A stretch of 64,000 nucleotides of DNA from Chondrocystis sp. NIES-4102 (GTDB lineage Bacteria > Cyanobacteriota > Cyanobacteriia > Cyanobacteriales > Xenococcaceae): positions 558,001 through 622,000 of the forward strand of contig AP018281.1 in NCBI GenBank assembly GCA_002368355.1, in the 5' to 3' direction. The notes beneath the pieces are model-generated. The model ran no database searches, was not told the DNA's origin, and was given only the letters and a program-made list of their open reading frames with translations. Of this stretch, positions 35,827 through 45,811 are shown piece after piece; the first letter of the stretch is position 1, and each line of letters starts with the position of its first letter. A program made the position numbers and the translations under genes.

Positions 35827-37461
35827 TTAAATTAAAACTTCTGCAAGCTGTTGAGATAAGCTAATAATGCGTCCACAACTTTCAGCGTGCCAAACTTTTA
35901 AACGGTCATTAATATTTCCTGCTACCAACGGACCCATTAAATAAAAATTATCATTCGCCTCGAAATTTTTGTTCATTTCAAATCCGCAAAGAGACTCATT
36001 AGGAGTGCATATACCTTGTTGGATTAAGTTGGCTATTAAAGGGGAAGATGATTGAGCCACGTTTTGAAACCCAGCGCAATTAATAATAACCTTAATGGGA
36101 TTGGTATATACATCTGTTGTGCCATCTGGGGTGATAAATTCAAACCCTATTGTTTCACCTTGTAAAGGTATGGTTTTTACAAATTTACCTTTGATAAATT
36201 CTATTTTGCCTTGAAATATTAGTTTATCTACTACATCAAGATAATCTGTCCCTGCACGTCTTTGAAACTTGCCGATTTCAACTCCATATTTGACAACAAA
36301 TTGTCTTTGCTCCTCAAGGCTTAGTTTATTAAGAGCATTAATAACTGCTTGGGAAATTAGGGCATAGGTGCTGCTAATTGTTTCATTTTGATCTGCAATA
36401 GCTTGGACATCTTTTTTAACCGCTTCTAATATTTGTTTGGCAGTAAAATCAGTAGTTTTAACTAAAGATATTAAATTTTGAGGAGTATAGGTTGTAGATA
36501 CTGGTTGTTCATAAATGCGATGTGGAAATTCTGCATTGGGAGAAATAATGATATATTTACTGATCTTGTTTTGCAGATGTGGAAGATTATTTAAACTGTA
36601 TAATGTTTCCAAAGCACTGGCATTAGAACCTATGATTAAAACTTGATTGCCAAGTTTTTGATTAGATGAAGATTGAGTTAAGAATTGATTAACTTGCTCA
36701 ATATTATAATCTTGAGAAGGTTCGTACATATTGCCAATAAAGCAGATATTTTGCTTAGTATTTTCCTGAGCTTCAAACTGTTGAACAAATGAAGCTTTAT
36801 TAGGAGGACTACCTATAGCCAAAATAACTTGTCTAGCAGTAAACATCGAATTATTTGATGTGGACGTAGTAAATTCAACTTGATAGTTATCTTGTATTTT
36901 TTGAATATTAAACACTTCGGCAGTAAAGAGATCGCAGGTTAAATATCCTTGTTGAGCTTCTGCTAATAAAGAGTTTACTTGTTGTGTAACGTACCAACCA
37001 AAAACATATCTAGGAATAAATAGTTTATCCCAGTTTCCTTCTAGCATCGCCTTTTCATAGGCTTGTAACCACTGTTGAGTTAATACTCCAGATCTTTGTT
37101 TTAGACTATCTAATACCTCGTTATAGTTAGTATTTAACCAATTAATAAAACGATCGCGTTCTGGTTTTGGTAAAAATTCATCGAGGGCTGTAATAATTAA
37201 TGATTGTTGACCAGATCTTTGACCGTAGGGTATTCCTGTCCAAAATTCCCCAGATTTATCAATTACTGCCACTTTAATTGGGGCATATGTATCAGTAGCT
37301 ACTTTTTGTTTTAATTTGGCTTGTAGACGGTTAATATAATTAATCAATGTATAAGCACAAGAGATACCAGCTCCGACAATTACCAGATCATAATTAGGTT
37401 GATTATTAAGTAATTGTTGATCTAAAGAATTTGAGATATTTTTGATATTTGAATCTTGCAT
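35827..37461 (-). CDS. FAD/NAD(P)-binding oxidoreductase-like protein
   Basis: This 544-residue protein carries an N-terminal dinucleotide-binding motif 'DLVIVGAGISCAYTLINYIN' (about 25-44), 'VAVIDKSGEFWTGIPYGQRS' downstream and a second nucleotide-binding motif 'QVLIIGSNASALETLYSLNN' in the middle. This two-site layout fits the FAD-NAD(P)-binding family (PF13454) related to flavin monooxygenases and lysine N-hydroxylases. The C-terminal 'LCGFEMNKNFEANDNFYLMG' with 'HAESCGRII' would close the FAD site. The substrate is unknown. It is first in a pair with the DUF218 gene. A CRP-like palindrome lies upstream at 37623. Confidence 0.82.
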   Translation of the reverse strand: MQDSNIKNISNSLDQQLLNNQPNYDLVIVGAGISCAYTLINYINRLQAKLKQKVATDTYAPIKVAVIDKSGEFWTGIPYGQRSGQQSLIITALDEFLPKPERDRFINWLNTNYNEVLDSLKQRSGVLTQQWLQAYEKAMLEGNWDKLFIPRYVFGWYVTQQVNSLLAEAQQGYLTCDLFTAEVFNIQKIQDNYQVEFTTSTSNNSMFTARQVILAIGSPPNKASFVQQFEAQENTKQNICFIGNMYEPSQDYNIEQVNQFLTQSSSNQKLGNQVLIIGSNASALETLYSLNNLPHLQNKISKYIIISPNAEFPHRIYEQPVSTTYTPQNLISLVKTTDFTAKQILEAVKKDVQAIADQNETISSTYALISQAVINALNKLSLEEQRQFVVKYGVEIGKFQRRAGTDYLDVVDKLIFQGKIEFIKGKFVKTIPLQGETIGFEFITPDGTTDVYTNPIKVIINCAGFQNVAQSSSPLIANLIQQGICTPNESLCGFEMNKNFEANDNFYLMGPLVAGNINDRLKVWHAESCGRIISLSQQLAEVLI

Positions 37462-37815
37462 ACTAAATAAAGATCAGTGCGATCGCTATAAATTAAAAGA
37501 AATTTATAAGTAATTGAGTAAAGCTATTTGTCTCTGTTATTTAATCACATTAATTGTTAAATTTCGGCTAAATAAATTCCGAAATATCTTTAATAAAACT
37601 ATCATAAATTGCGAGAATTTACGGTGATTTTGATCACATCAATATAACTATGGTAATCATTGACAATTAAATTAACCTCTTAAAAAAGAATATATTTACA
37701 ATTTAAAATTTTGCTCTTAAAGTAAAAAAGGAGCGAACTAAAGTAATAAATTTGAAAAAAATAACGCAATAAAAAAACCAATCTAATTGTAAATTCTAGT
37801 ATTTAATCTAAATAT
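37462..37815. other. Divergent spacer with a CRP-like palindrome
   Basis: This 354-bp AT-rich spacer lies between the leftward FAD oxidoreductase and the rightward NeuD-like gene. It contains one HIP1 site (37480-37487), an inverted repeat TTTCGG/CCGAAA (about 37563-37585) and the CRP-like site annotated separately. No hidden gene is seen. Confidence 0.5.
37623..37638. promoter_or_regulatory. CRP/SYCRP1-like palindrome (candidate)
   Basis: GGTGA-TTTTGA-TCACA matches the CRP-type consensus TGTGA-N6-TCACA in nine of ten positions. Cyanobacterial SYCRP1 uses this consensus. It lies between two divergent genes, 162 bp from one start and 178 bp from the other. Whether this organism has the regulator is unknown. 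Confidence 0.35.
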
Positions 37816-38460
37816 ATGTACTTATACGGAGCAGGGGGACATTCCAAAGTTATCAGCGATATTCTTAATAGTTTAGGAATAGAAGTAAAGGGAGTTTTTG
37901 ACGACAAACCTGCTGATGCAAAACTAAAGACTATGGCAATTGATTCAGGAATAAGGGTGCAAGGAGAAACTTTTCCCAAATTAGACGCACCTTTAATTAT
38001 TAGCGTCGGTGATAATTTAAGAAGAGCAGAACTAGACGCAATGCTTAGGATCAATGCCCAATATGGTCAGGCAATTCATGGGACAGCAATTATTTCTCCC
38101 AAAGCTACAATTGGGGAAGGTACAGTAATTTTACAAGGAGCGATCGTACAATCGGCAGCCAAAGTAGGCAGACACGTTTTAGTTAATACAGCAGCTAGTA
38201 TAGATCATGATAATGAAATTGGGGATTATGCCCACGTTTCACCCCATGCAACCCTATGTGGTCATGTAAAAGTAGGAGAGGGAACTCACATAGGAGCAGG
38301 AGCAGTAGTTATCCCGTCAATTCGTATTGGTAAATGGTGTACTATCGGGGCTGGTACAGTAGTAATTAGAGATATTCCTGATTATGCAACGGCGGTGGGC
38401 AATCCTGCCAAAATAATTAAATTTAGACAACCTCCTTTTCTAGAGAAAGTAACTATCTAA
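37816..38460 (+). CDS. NeuD/PglD-family sugar O-acyltransferase
   Basis: This 214-residue left-handed-beta-helix acyltransferase has an N-terminal nucleotide-sugar-binding motif '[20 protein letters not shown]' (2-21). Hexapeptide repeats span about 95-195 ('[20 protein letters not shown]', '[20 protein letters not shown]'), with the catalytic His in '[20 protein letters not shown]'. It probably acetylates a sugar nucleotide used in surface glycans. No other glycan genes are adjacent; leuC follows after about 70 bp on the same strand. Confidence 0.9.
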   Translation: MYLYGAGGHSKVISDILNSLGIEVKGVFDDKPADAKLKTMAIDSGIRVQGETFPKLDAPLIISVGDNLRRAELDAMLRINAQYGQAIHGTAIISPKATIGEGTVILQGAIVQSAAKVGRHVLVNTAASIDHDNEIGDYAHVSPHATLCGHVKVGEGTHIGAGAVVIPSIRIGKWCTIGAGTVVIRDIPDYATAVGNPAKIIKFRQPPFLEKVTI

Positions 38461-38531
38461 ACTGCATTCAAGACAAAAACTGTAAAATATACCAGAGGCA
38501 CAAGATAAATTTATCAGTAGCGATTGGTTAT

Positions 38532-39938
38532 ATGAGTAAGGGAACATTATTTGATAAAGTTTGGGATTTACATACCGTTGGTACATTACCTTCAGGTCAG
38601 ACTCAATTATTGATTGGGTTACATCTAATCCATGAAGTAACTAGCCCCCAAGCTTTTGCCATGCTGCGAGAAAGAAACTTAAAAGTCCTGTTTCCCGAAA
38701 GAACAGTTGCCACAGTAGATCATATTGTACCGACAGAAAATCAAGCCCGTCCTTTTGCTGATGAATTAGCAGAAGAAATGATGCAAGCGTTGGAAAAAAA
38801 CACTCAAGACTACGGAATAAAATTTTACAACGTTGGTTCAGGTAATCAGGGAATAGTACACGTAATAGCTCCAGAACAAGGTTTAACCCAGCCTGGAATG
38901 ACAGTTGCTTGTGGTGACTCTCATACTTCAACTCATGGAGCATTTGGAGCGATCGCTTTTGGCATTGGAACTTCGCAAGTAAGAGATGTTTTAGCTTCTC
39001 AAACCTTGGCATTGGCAAAACTAAAAGTCCGTAAAATTGAAATAAACGGCGAATTACCCTATGGTGTTTTTGCTAAGGATGTCATTTTACATATCATCCG
39101 TAAACTAGGGGTAAAAGGTGGTGTTGGCTATGCTTACGAATTTGCAGGTTCTACCTTTGCAGCCATGAATATGGAAGAGCGCATGACTGTTTGTAATATG
39201 GCAATTGAGGGAGGGGCGCGTTGTGGTTATGTAAATCCTGACGAGACAACTTTTGCCTATCTCAAAGGTAGAGATTTTGCTCCTAAAGGGGAAGCCTGGG
39301 ATAGGGCTGTTGAATGGTGGCGGAGTATTTGCAGTGAGCAGGATGCAGTTTATGATGATGTGGTAACGTTTAAGGCGCACGAGATTGAACCTACTGTAAC
39401 TTGGGGAATTACTCCTGGACAAGGTTTAGGTATTAGCGAAACAATTCCTCAGCAGTCGGATCTACCTAAGAGCGATCGCGCGATCGCCTCAGAAGCTTAT
39501 ACATATATGAAATTAACCCCAGGTGAACCAATTAAAGGTACAAAAATTGATGTCTGTTTTATAGGTAGTTGTACAAATGGTCGAATCAGTGATCTTAGAG
39601 AAGCAGCTAAAATAGCACAAGGGCATCATGTAGCATCAGAGGTTAAAGCTTTTGTTGTTCCAGGTTCAGAAAGAGTCAAGCAGGAAGCAGAGGCAGAAGG
39701 TTTAGATAAAATATTTACACAAGCAGGCTTTGAATGGCGAGAACCAGGTTGCTCTATGTGTTTGGCAATGAATCCTGATAAATTACAAGGAGATCAAATT
39801 AGTGCTTCTTCTTCTAATCGTAATTTTAAAGGTCGCCAAGGTTCATCTACGGGTAGAACTTTGTTAATGAGTCCTGCAATGGTAGTAGCAGCAGCAATCA
39901 AAGGTCAAGTTACTGATGTGCGAGAATTAATTAAATAA
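38532..39938 (+). CDS. leuC: 3-isopropylmalate dehydratase large subunit
   Basis: LeuC with LeuD isomerises 2- to 3-isopropylmalate in leucine synthesis, using a [4Fe-4S] cluster. The 468 residues match the bacterial LeuC length. '[20 protein letters not shown]' opens the protein, '[20 protein letters not shown]' is the aconitase-family signature, and the cluster cysteines are in '[14 protein letters not shown]' and '[14 protein letters not shown]'. leuD is not directly downstream; a 55-codon ORF and a repeat mosaic follow. Confidence 0.97.
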   Translation: MSKGTLFDKVWDLHTVGTLPSGQTQLLIGLHLIHEVTSPQAFAMLRERNLKVLFPERTVATVDHIVPTENQARPFADELAEEMMQALEKNTQDYGIKFYNVGSGNQGIVHVIAPEQGLTQPGMTVACGDSHTSTHGAFGAIAFGIGTSQVRDVLASQTLALAKLKVRKIEINGELPYGVFAKDVILHIIRKLGVKGGVGYAYEFAGSTFAAMNMEERMTVCNMAIEGGARCGYVNPDETTFAYLKGRDFAPKGEAWDRAVEWWRSICSEQDAVYDDVVTFKAHEIEPTVTWGITPGQGLGISETIPQQSDLPKSDRAIASEAYTYMKLTPGEPIKGTKIDVCFIGSCTNGRISDLREAAKIAQGHHVASEVKAFVVPGSERVKQEAEAEGLDKIFTQAGFEWREPGCSMCLAMNPDKLQGDQISASSSNRNFKGRQGSSTGRTLLMSPAMVVAAAIKGQVTDVRELIK

Positions 39939-40003
39939 TGAAATTAGTAGAGGCGGTAGTTACGTAAATAGTTAATTAAACTTTTGACTTTGGGCTTTTA
40001 TTT

Positions 40004-40171
40004 ATGCCAGTGGCAATTATTTTGAGTTTGCTTTTGATTAGTAATTGGATATTAATCAAAACTTTTGCATTTATACCTATAAATATTATCTCTTGGCTAT
40101 TATCTTTGAGTCATGGGTGTATATTTTGGATCATTGTTGTCTTCTTGGCTTGGTGTGTAGGCGATGATTAG
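40004..40171 (+). CDS. Possible 55-residue membrane protein downstream of leuC
   Basis: An ATG at 40004 opens 55 codons ending at TAG 40171. The peptide has two hydrophobic helices, 'MPVAIILSLLLISNWILIKT' and 'SHGCIFWIIVVFLAWCVGDD', with a short 'IPINIISW' link. It sits 65 bp after leuC on the same strand. The strongly hydrophobic, Trp-containing pattern is unlikely by chance in this AT-rich background, yet no clear ribosome-binding site is present. I do not recognise a family. Confidence 0.4.
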   Translation: MPVAIILSLLLISNWILIKTFAFIPINIISWLLSLSHGCIFWIIVVFLAWCVGDD

Positions 40172-40255
40172 GGATACTGCTTGCACGCATCAAGTTTAAA
40201 ATTAAGGGGTAAGGGTCTACTCATAGTTGCTAGATCAATTACCCCTTATAGGGAG

Positions 40256-40450
40256 AAGGAGTCAGGAGTCAGGAGACAAGGAGTCAGGAATAGGGAATAG
40301 AGAGACAAGGAGACAGGAATAGGGAGTCAGGAATAGGGAATAGGGAATAGAGAGACAAGGAGTCAGGAATAGGGAGTCAGGAATAGGGAGTCAGGAATAG
40401 GGAATAGGGACAAGGAGACAAGGAGTCAGGAATAGGGGAGACAGGAATCA
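40256..40450. repeat. Dense short-repeat tract
   Basis: About 195 bp built of interleaved short units: 'aggagtcagg', 'gacaagg' and 'aataggga', repeated irregularly many times. It lies between leuC and the rnc 3' end. One strand is almost purely purine, so the tract could form non-B DNA; that is inference. Confidence 0.85.
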
Positions 40451-40475
40451 TTATTTATTATTGAAAAGCGTATTG

Positions 40476-41201
40476 CTAAGAGCTAAAAGTTTGTTCAACT
40501 GCTTTTAATGCTGCTTCTGCTGCTCTTTTTTCCGCTTCTTGTTTGCGACGATCTGTTCCTTCACCATAGATTTTACCTAAAACGGATACTTGGGCGGTAA
40601 ATTGTTTAGCGTGGTCGGGCCCTGATTGAGCAATAATTTTATAAATCGGTGGAGTACGATGATTAGCTAATGCCCATTGTTGAAAACGGTTTTTACTATC
40701 AATAAAAGTAGCTTGGGGCTGGTTTATAGTAGCATGGGTAGAACTAGGCTCATGTAGGGTTTGTGCTACTAATTCTGCTGCTAGGGGCTGAAAAATTTCT
40801 AAAATATAATCGCGCACTGCTTCAATACCTGCATCTAAAAAATATGCCCCTAAAGTAGCTTCAAAGGTATCGTTAAGTAGGGAAGGATTGTTTCTTCCTC
40901 CATCTTTGGCTGCGCCTTTACCTAAACGCATCAATTCCCCTAAACCTAATTGCGCCCCTAATGCACCTAACTGTTGTTCATCAACTAATCGCGATCGCAA
41001 ATGTGTAAGTTGTGCTTCATTGATGGTTGGAAACATTTGATAGAGCATTTGGGCGACTACAAACCCTAATACTGCATCACCTAAAAATTCTAATCGTTCA
41101 TGATCTTCCATCACTCCAGGATGTTCATTCATATAAGAGCGATGGGTTAATGCAAGCTCTAATAGGGCGCGATTGGTAAATGATGGTAATTTATGCTTCA
41201 T
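40476..41201 (-). CDS. rnc: Ribonuclease III
   Basis: RNase III cuts double-stranded RNA in rRNA maturation and mRNA decay. The 241 residues contain the signature 'HERLEFLGDAVLGFVVAQML' (about 34-53) with catalytic Glu and Asp, the second acidic site in 'NDTFEATLGAYFLDAG', and a C-terminal double-stranded-RNA-binding domain ('NRFQQWALANHRTPPIYKII', ending 'KRAAEAALKAVEQ'). It is monocistronic and followed by the repeat tract. Cyanobacteria often carry additional RNase III or mini-III genes elsewhere. Confidence 0.95.
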   Translation of the reverse strand: MKHKLPSFTNRALLELALTHRSYMNEHPGVMEDHERLEFLGDAVLGFVVAQMLYQMFPTINEAQLTHLRSRLVDEQQLGALGAQLGLGELMRLGKGAAKDGGRNNPSLLNDTFEATLGAYFLDAGIEAVRDYILEIFQPLAAELVAQTLHEPSSTHATINQPQATFIDSKNRFQQWALANHRTPPIYKIIAQSGPDHAKQFTAQVSVLGKIYGEGTDRRKQEAEKRAAEAALKAVEQTFSS

Positions 41202-41443
41202 AGGTTATTTGATTGTCTAAGATGTCTTTAGTCAATAACAAAGCACTCTTAATTAAGTTTGATAATGGAATATATAGCAAGATGAGATTAATACTTGCAT
41301 CCAGATGAATTTATTTGCTCTAATTTAAATTAACACGAGTATATTATCAAAAAAGTGCGATCGCCAACCCTAAGATATCTAGATAACATCAGTTGGAACA
41401 TTTACCCTTTCAGGTTATATTTATTACTTAAAATACGGGGAAT

Positions 41444-42985
41444 TTACTGATTATCAATCTGACGAACAACAGTTAAAGCCGAATAACTAACCCCTGCTGT
41501 ACCTTCGCCTGGGTGGGTGGAATCCCCTACCAACCATAAATGCTTAATGGGAGTGCGATTTGCAAAGCCAAAAGGGCCGAAAGTAATTAAACGTTGACCC
41601 AATCCTCCTACAATACCTTGATCACGAGCCGTATAGTGAGCAAAAGTACGAGGTGTTGCAGCTTCAATATAAACAATGTTGGCTGGTACTAGATCAAAGT
41701 ATGAACTTAAGCGTGCGATCGCTTCATCAGTGTATTGTTGTTTAATCTGCTGATAATCTTGCTCGTTTCCTTGCCACCATAATGTAGTATCGGTAAAGGA
41801 GGAAGCAATTAGGGTAGCCTGTCCTGTGGGGGCGCGTCCATCTCCAGGTTTACTAACAGACACAAATAAAGAATTGTTTTCGCCGATCACTTCATCTTGA
41901 TTGTAGAGAAATTGTAGATGTGGGGGACAATCTGGGGGTATTGCCTCGCGTTTAACTCCTAAATAAATAACAAACGCCCCAGAGGGAGGAGGTAGTTTAG
42001 CAACTCGACGTTGATAATTATTTAAAGCTGCATCTTGAGTCAGTTTAACTAAATTTTGAGCAGTAACATTTGCAACAACTTCATCTGCTATTTCTGTCCA
42101 AACTTCACCAGTTTTTTGGTTACGGATAGTAACCGCAGTAGCTTTACCTTGGTCAGTATGAATTTTTTCGACAAGATGACCCATAAAAAGTTTACCACCA
42201 TATTTTTCCAACCCAGCTACCAGGCGATCGCTCAATAACTGCATACTTCCCTGTAAATGGAATAGTCCTTGGGGAGTTTGGGATACGGCTAAAGCTGTGG
42301 CTGCATATAATAGAGCAGTTTCATCCGCCCCTACTTGGGAATATAGTTTAAGTTGTAAATCTAAAAAGGTTTTTAAACGTTGGTCATGCTGCAAACCATA
42401 AAGTTTTAGGGCATCACTAACCGTCATCAAAGTAAACGGCACGGTAATTAATGTATCAGGTCTGACTGCTGAGATTAATTGCCAGATGTCCCATAAATTA
42501 CGGGGAGGTAAAACAGGATCTCGCCCCTGAAATCGCCAACTTGCCCGAAATAAACGCTCTAATAACTGCCAAAAAGGTTTACTACCAGGGAATTGCTTTT
42601 CTCTTTCTGCCCGCCATCGATCCAAATCTCGCCAAACATTAATTGCTTGGGTTTCTCCTGGTAAGAAAACTGCACAGGCAGGATCACAATTAGTAGCTTC
42701 GGGTGGCTCAATCTCTAACTCTTGAAAAATACGGTGATGTATTCCTCCTGGCTCTAAACCTGCCACTTGAGTTGCTCCCACATCAAAGGTAAATCCTCGA
42801 CGTTTGAAGGTAGAAGCACATCCTCCAGGTACAATTGCTTGATCGTAGATACTTACCTGGTATCCCCGTTTAGCTAATAATGCTCCTGCTGTTAATCCTC
42901 CTATTCCTCCACCGATCACAATGATTTTGGATTTTTGTGGGTGTTGCTGATTTAATACACTCAATGAACGGGCAGTTGTTGCCAT
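41444..42985 (-). CDS. crtD: Carotenoid C-3',4' desaturase CrtD
   Basis: This FAD-dependent carotenoid desaturase of the phytoene-desaturase superfamily has 513 residues. The FAD-binding motif 'IIVIGGGIGGLTAGALLAKR' is at 21-40, and 'PGGCASTFKRRGFTFDVGAT' follows. The middle part, 'LWDIWQLISAVRPDTLITVP' and 'YGLQHDQRLKTFLDLQLKLY', is what I associate with cyanobacterial CrtD, which acts in myxoxanthophyll synthesis. The C-terminal FAD segment is 'HLWLVGDSTHPGEGTAGVSY'. CrtH-type isomerases belong to the same superfamily and are the main alternative. Confidence 0.85.
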   Translation of the reverse strand: MATTARSLSVLNQQHPQKSKIIVIGGGIGGLTAGALLAKRGYQVSIYDQAIVPGGCASTFKRRGFTFDVGATQVAGLEPGGIHHRIFQELEIEPPEATNCDPACAVFLPGETQAINVWRDLDRWRAEREKQFPGSKPFWQLLERLFRASWRFQGRDPVLPPRNLWDIWQLISAVRPDTLITVPFTLMTVSDALKLYGLQHDQRLKTFLDLQLKLYSQVGADETALLYAATALAVSQTPQGLFHLQGSMQLLSDRLVAGLEKYGGKLFMGHLVEKIHTDQGKATAVTIRNQKTGEVWTEIADEVVANVTAQNLVKLTQDAALNNYQRRVAKLPPPSGAFVIYLGVKREAIPPDCPPHLQFLYNQDEVIGENNSLFVSVSKPGDGRAPTGQATLIASSFTDTTLWWQGNEQDYQQIKQQYTDEAIARLSSYFDLVPANIVYIEAATPRTFAHYTARDQGIVGGLGQRLITFGPFGFANRTPIKHLWLVGDSTHPGEGTAGVSYSALTVVRQIDNQ

Positions 42986-43145
42986 AAAATTAATTATATT
43001 AATATTTCTTAATACTTTCTTTTAATTTATTGTAAACAAAAACGTCTTTGTTAACTGGAATTATCCCCTTCCTGCCCAGTATTTTTTAGAACATTGAGGT
43101 TAAACTAGCCAGATATGAATGTTCTGTAATTTAACGATTAAACAG

Positions 43146-44111
43146 ATGAATATTCAACGTTGGATAGCTAGAAGAGAATCAAACTGGAAACGTTTAGATA
43201 GTTTATTACAGGAAGCAGAAAAAAACGGCATTAAAACCCTTTCTGCTGAGTCGATTAAAGATTTAGCAAGTCTGTATCGTTCAGTATCAGCAGATTTAGC
43301 CAGGGCGCGCAGTAGACAAGTAGGCAATATCTTGATTCAAGACTTACAAAAATTAACTGCCCGTGGTTACAACCAGATATATCAAGGGTCACAACGCCAG
43401 GAATGGCAACAGGTTAAAGAGTTTTACCTTTGGGGATTTCCGCAAACAGTACGCTCAAATTGGAAATATATAGCGATCGCCACAGGAGTATTTTTGATCG
43501 CAGCAATGATTTCTTGGTGGTATGGCTGGCGAGATCCGACGTTTTTGGCTGTCACTGTACCTGAATATTTAATTAAAACTGTGCAGGAAGATGGGGAATT
43601 ATGGATGGGTTCAATTGTTGGTATAGAGCCGTTAGCTTCTAGCAATATTACTATAAATAATCTTTCTGTTGCTTTTGGAGCGATCGCTGGAGGTATTACC
43701 GCAGGTATTTATACGTTAGTGATCATGGCATACAACGGTCTATCTATTGGTGCAGTTGCTACCCTGGTGGGAAAAAATAATTTAGCCTATCCTTTTTGGG
43801 CGTTTGTCTTTCCTCATGGATCTTTGGAATTACCTGCTATTTTTTTCGCTGGTGGTGCAGGGTTATTAATTGGTAAAGCGATTGTTTTCCCTGGTAAATA
43901 TCGCCGTCTGGATGCTCTAAAAAACAATGGTATTGAAGCTGCAAAATTGCTTTTTGGCATTATCCCCATGTTACTCATGGCTGGAACAATTGAAGGTTTT
44001 CTTTCTCCTAATCCTTTAATTCCTAGCCCTATTAAATATTTATTGGGAACAGGTTTGTTTATTTTGTTAATTTGGTATTGCTCTTTACACAAAGAAGCTG
44101 AATTTAGGTAG
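43146..44111 (+). CDS. Stage II sporulation protein M (SpoIIM)-family membrane protein
   Basis: This protein has 321 residues from the ATG at 43146; the frame is open nine codons upstream, but 'MNIQRWIARRESNWKRLDSL' is the usual start. A soluble N-terminal helical region (about 1-100) is followed by about five membrane helices (about 107-127, 170-200, 205-225, 230-250, 270-320). SpoIIM-family proteins are widespread outside spore formers; in cyanobacteria the role is unknown and spore formation is not implied. It is transcribed alone and diverges from crtD. Confidence 0.88.
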   Translation: MNIQRWIARRESNWKRLDSLLQEAEKNGIKTLSAESIKDLASLYRSVSADLARARSRQVGNILIQDLQKLTARGYNQIYQGSQRQEWQQVKEFYLWGFPQTVRSNWKYIAIATGVFLIAAMISWWYGWRDPTFLAVTVPEYLIKTVQEDGELWMGSIVGIEPLASSNITINNLSVAFGAIAGGITAGIYTLVIMAYNGLSIGAVATLVGKNNLAYPFWAFVFPHGSLELPAIFFAGGAGLLIGKAIVFPGKYRRLDALKNNGIEAAKLLFGIIPMLLMAGTIEGFLSPNPLIPSPIKYLLGTGLFILLIWYCSLHKEAEFR

Positions 44112-44323
44112 GTAGTTAGGAGGAATTAGGTAGTTAGTAGTAGGTAGTGGGTAGTAGGTAATAAATATGAGTGAAAAGCTAATAGCTAAGAAGCTCACAG
44201 CTAAAAGTTAAAAGTTATCAAGCACGCAATAGGGTCGCGTCAAAGCCAAGAAGCTAAAAGCAAAAAGTACACATTTTATATATAATCGCACTTTGGCAAA
44301 ATTAATAATTACGTTACAAAAAA
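44112..44323. repeat. Repeat mosaic upstream of WD40 gene
   Basis: 'taggtag' heptamer-like runs (44108-44163) are followed by 'agctaatagctaagaagctcacagc'-type module units (44176-44270). The same two modules recur at 2750-2835, 8526-8616 and 45838-46040. The promoter of the WD40 gene must lie near 44270-44320. Confidence 0.75.
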
Positions 44324-45811
44324 ATGATTAACCGACACTATATTAAATCTTTAATGACGGTAAGTATTGTTATTTTACCTGGGATGATTGGTACTTTAAA
44401 TTTACACTCATCAGTCTTAGCTAATCCTAACCCTAATAATATTATTAATTCTTCCCTAGATACTGCCTGGGAAAATGCAACTCAAACCCACTCTTTAATT
44501 TCTCCAACACCAATCAATAGCTTGAAATTTAGTCCTGATGCTAAAACATTAGTGGGAGTAGGGGGGAATCTGATTAGCATTTGGAACGTGGAAACTGGGG
44601 AAATACAACGTATCTTACCTGGACATTATGCCTCAAAAGCTAAACTCAAAATTGCCCCGACAGCGATCGCTTTTAGTCCTGATAGTAATTTTTTGGCAAC
44701 TACTACTTTAAGTCAAGGTTCTCTTATTGCTGATCATTCTTTGATAGTTTGGGATATTAACACGGGGGAAAAGGTTTTAAGCCTAACGGAGTCTGATGGG
44801 TGTCGGCAAGTACTGTTTGATAGTGAGGGTAAAATTCTTTATGGTGTTTGTGGTGTGGGTGTAACTGCTTGGAGTTTTCCCACAGGGGAAAAGTTATTTA
44901 GTTTTGCTAATAAAACTCCCATAGAGGCGATCGCTATAAGCTCTAATAGTGAAGTTATGGCAACCACAGGTATAGATTTAAATAATTCTATTGAGCTATG
45001 GAAGCTAGATGAAATTCAAGCAACCCCGTTTAAATCTTTGAGTGGTAATGCTAATAGTATTGCACAATTGGAATTTACTGCTGATGATACCAAGTTGGTT
45101 AGTAGTAGTTATGATGGCAAAATTAAGGTTTGGAATTGGCAGACAGGGGCAATATTTCCCCACACTGATAATCTTTATAGTAGCAATGGTTTATTTAGTC
45201 TTAGTGCTGATAGTCGCCTGATCGCAGGTAATTTTCACTCTTCACTAATAACAGATCTCAATACAGGCTTACCTGTAAGAAATCTTCAGAGATTATCTAA
45301 AGATAAAAATATTCAGGCTCTTGTTTTTAGCCCCCAGTCTGATATTCTAGCAAAGGTAACTCAGAACACAATTGAGCTTTGGCAAACCAACACCCCAAAA
45401 CCTCAAGCAACGCCAGCAGCTAGAGATAATTATTTACCTTTGAATATTAATCAATATTGGGGTAATTTTGAAGAGTTGGGAAACGGCGAAAATATGACAC
45501 TGTCAACAAATAAGCCCAGCCCCTATGGCAAAGATCCCAAAGCGATCGCTTTATCTGCCCTCGGTTTAACTAATACTGTTGAATCTGAAACTGAATACGT
45601 ACAAATAGACTATCCAAACGACAATTTAGCTACTGTTACTATTACCCAAACAAATTTAGCTGATGACTCCCTTTCAGGTATCCGTTATTTAGTTGAATTT
45701 GCTCCCTATGGTGAGGCTAAATCTCAATGGCACGTCATCTGGGCAGGTAAACAATTTAAATGTCGCCTCGAGCGCGGTGATCAGAATTGGAGTCAAAATT
45801 TATGTCAATAA
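44324..45811 (+). CDS. Secreted or periplasmic WD40-repeat protein
   Basis: This 495-residue protein has an N-terminal hydrophobic signal (about 9-35, 'LMTVSIVILPGMIGTLNLHS', possible cleavage at VLA) and about seven WD40-like blades between 60 and 355. Several have the repeat core, for example 'LKFSPDAKTLVGVGGNLISI', 'IAFSPDSNFLATTTLSQGSL' and 'LEFTADDTKLVSSSYDGKIK'. A C-terminal domain without WD repeats (about 375-495) contains 'YVQIDYPNDNLATVTITQTN' and 'WHVIWAGKQFKCRLERGDQN', with a possible Cys pair. It is a likely periplasmic scaffold; partner unknown. Confidence 0.85.
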   Translation: MINRHYIKSLMTVSIVILPGMIGTLNLHSSVLANPNPNNIINSSLDTAWENATQTHSLISPTPINSLKFSPDAKTLVGVGGNLISIWNVETGEIQRILPGHYASKAKLKIAPTAIAFSPDSNFLATTTLSQGSLIADHSLIVWDINTGEKVLSLTESDGCRQVLFDSEGKILYGVCGVGVTAWSFPTGEKLFSFANKTPIEAIAISSNSEVMATTGIDLNNSIELWKLDEIQATPFKSLSGNANSIAQLEFTADDTKLVSSSYDGKIKVWNWQTGAIFPHTDNLYSSNGLFSLSADSRLIAGNFHSSLITDLNTGLPVRNLQRLSKDKNIQALVFSPQSDILAKVTQNTIELWQTNTPKPQATPAARDNYLPLNINQYWGNFEELGNGENMTLSTNKPSPYGKDPKAIALSALGLTNTVESETEYVQIDYPNDNLATVTITQTNLADDSLSGIRYLVEFAPYGEAKSQWHVIWAGKQFKCRLERGDQNWSQNLCQ

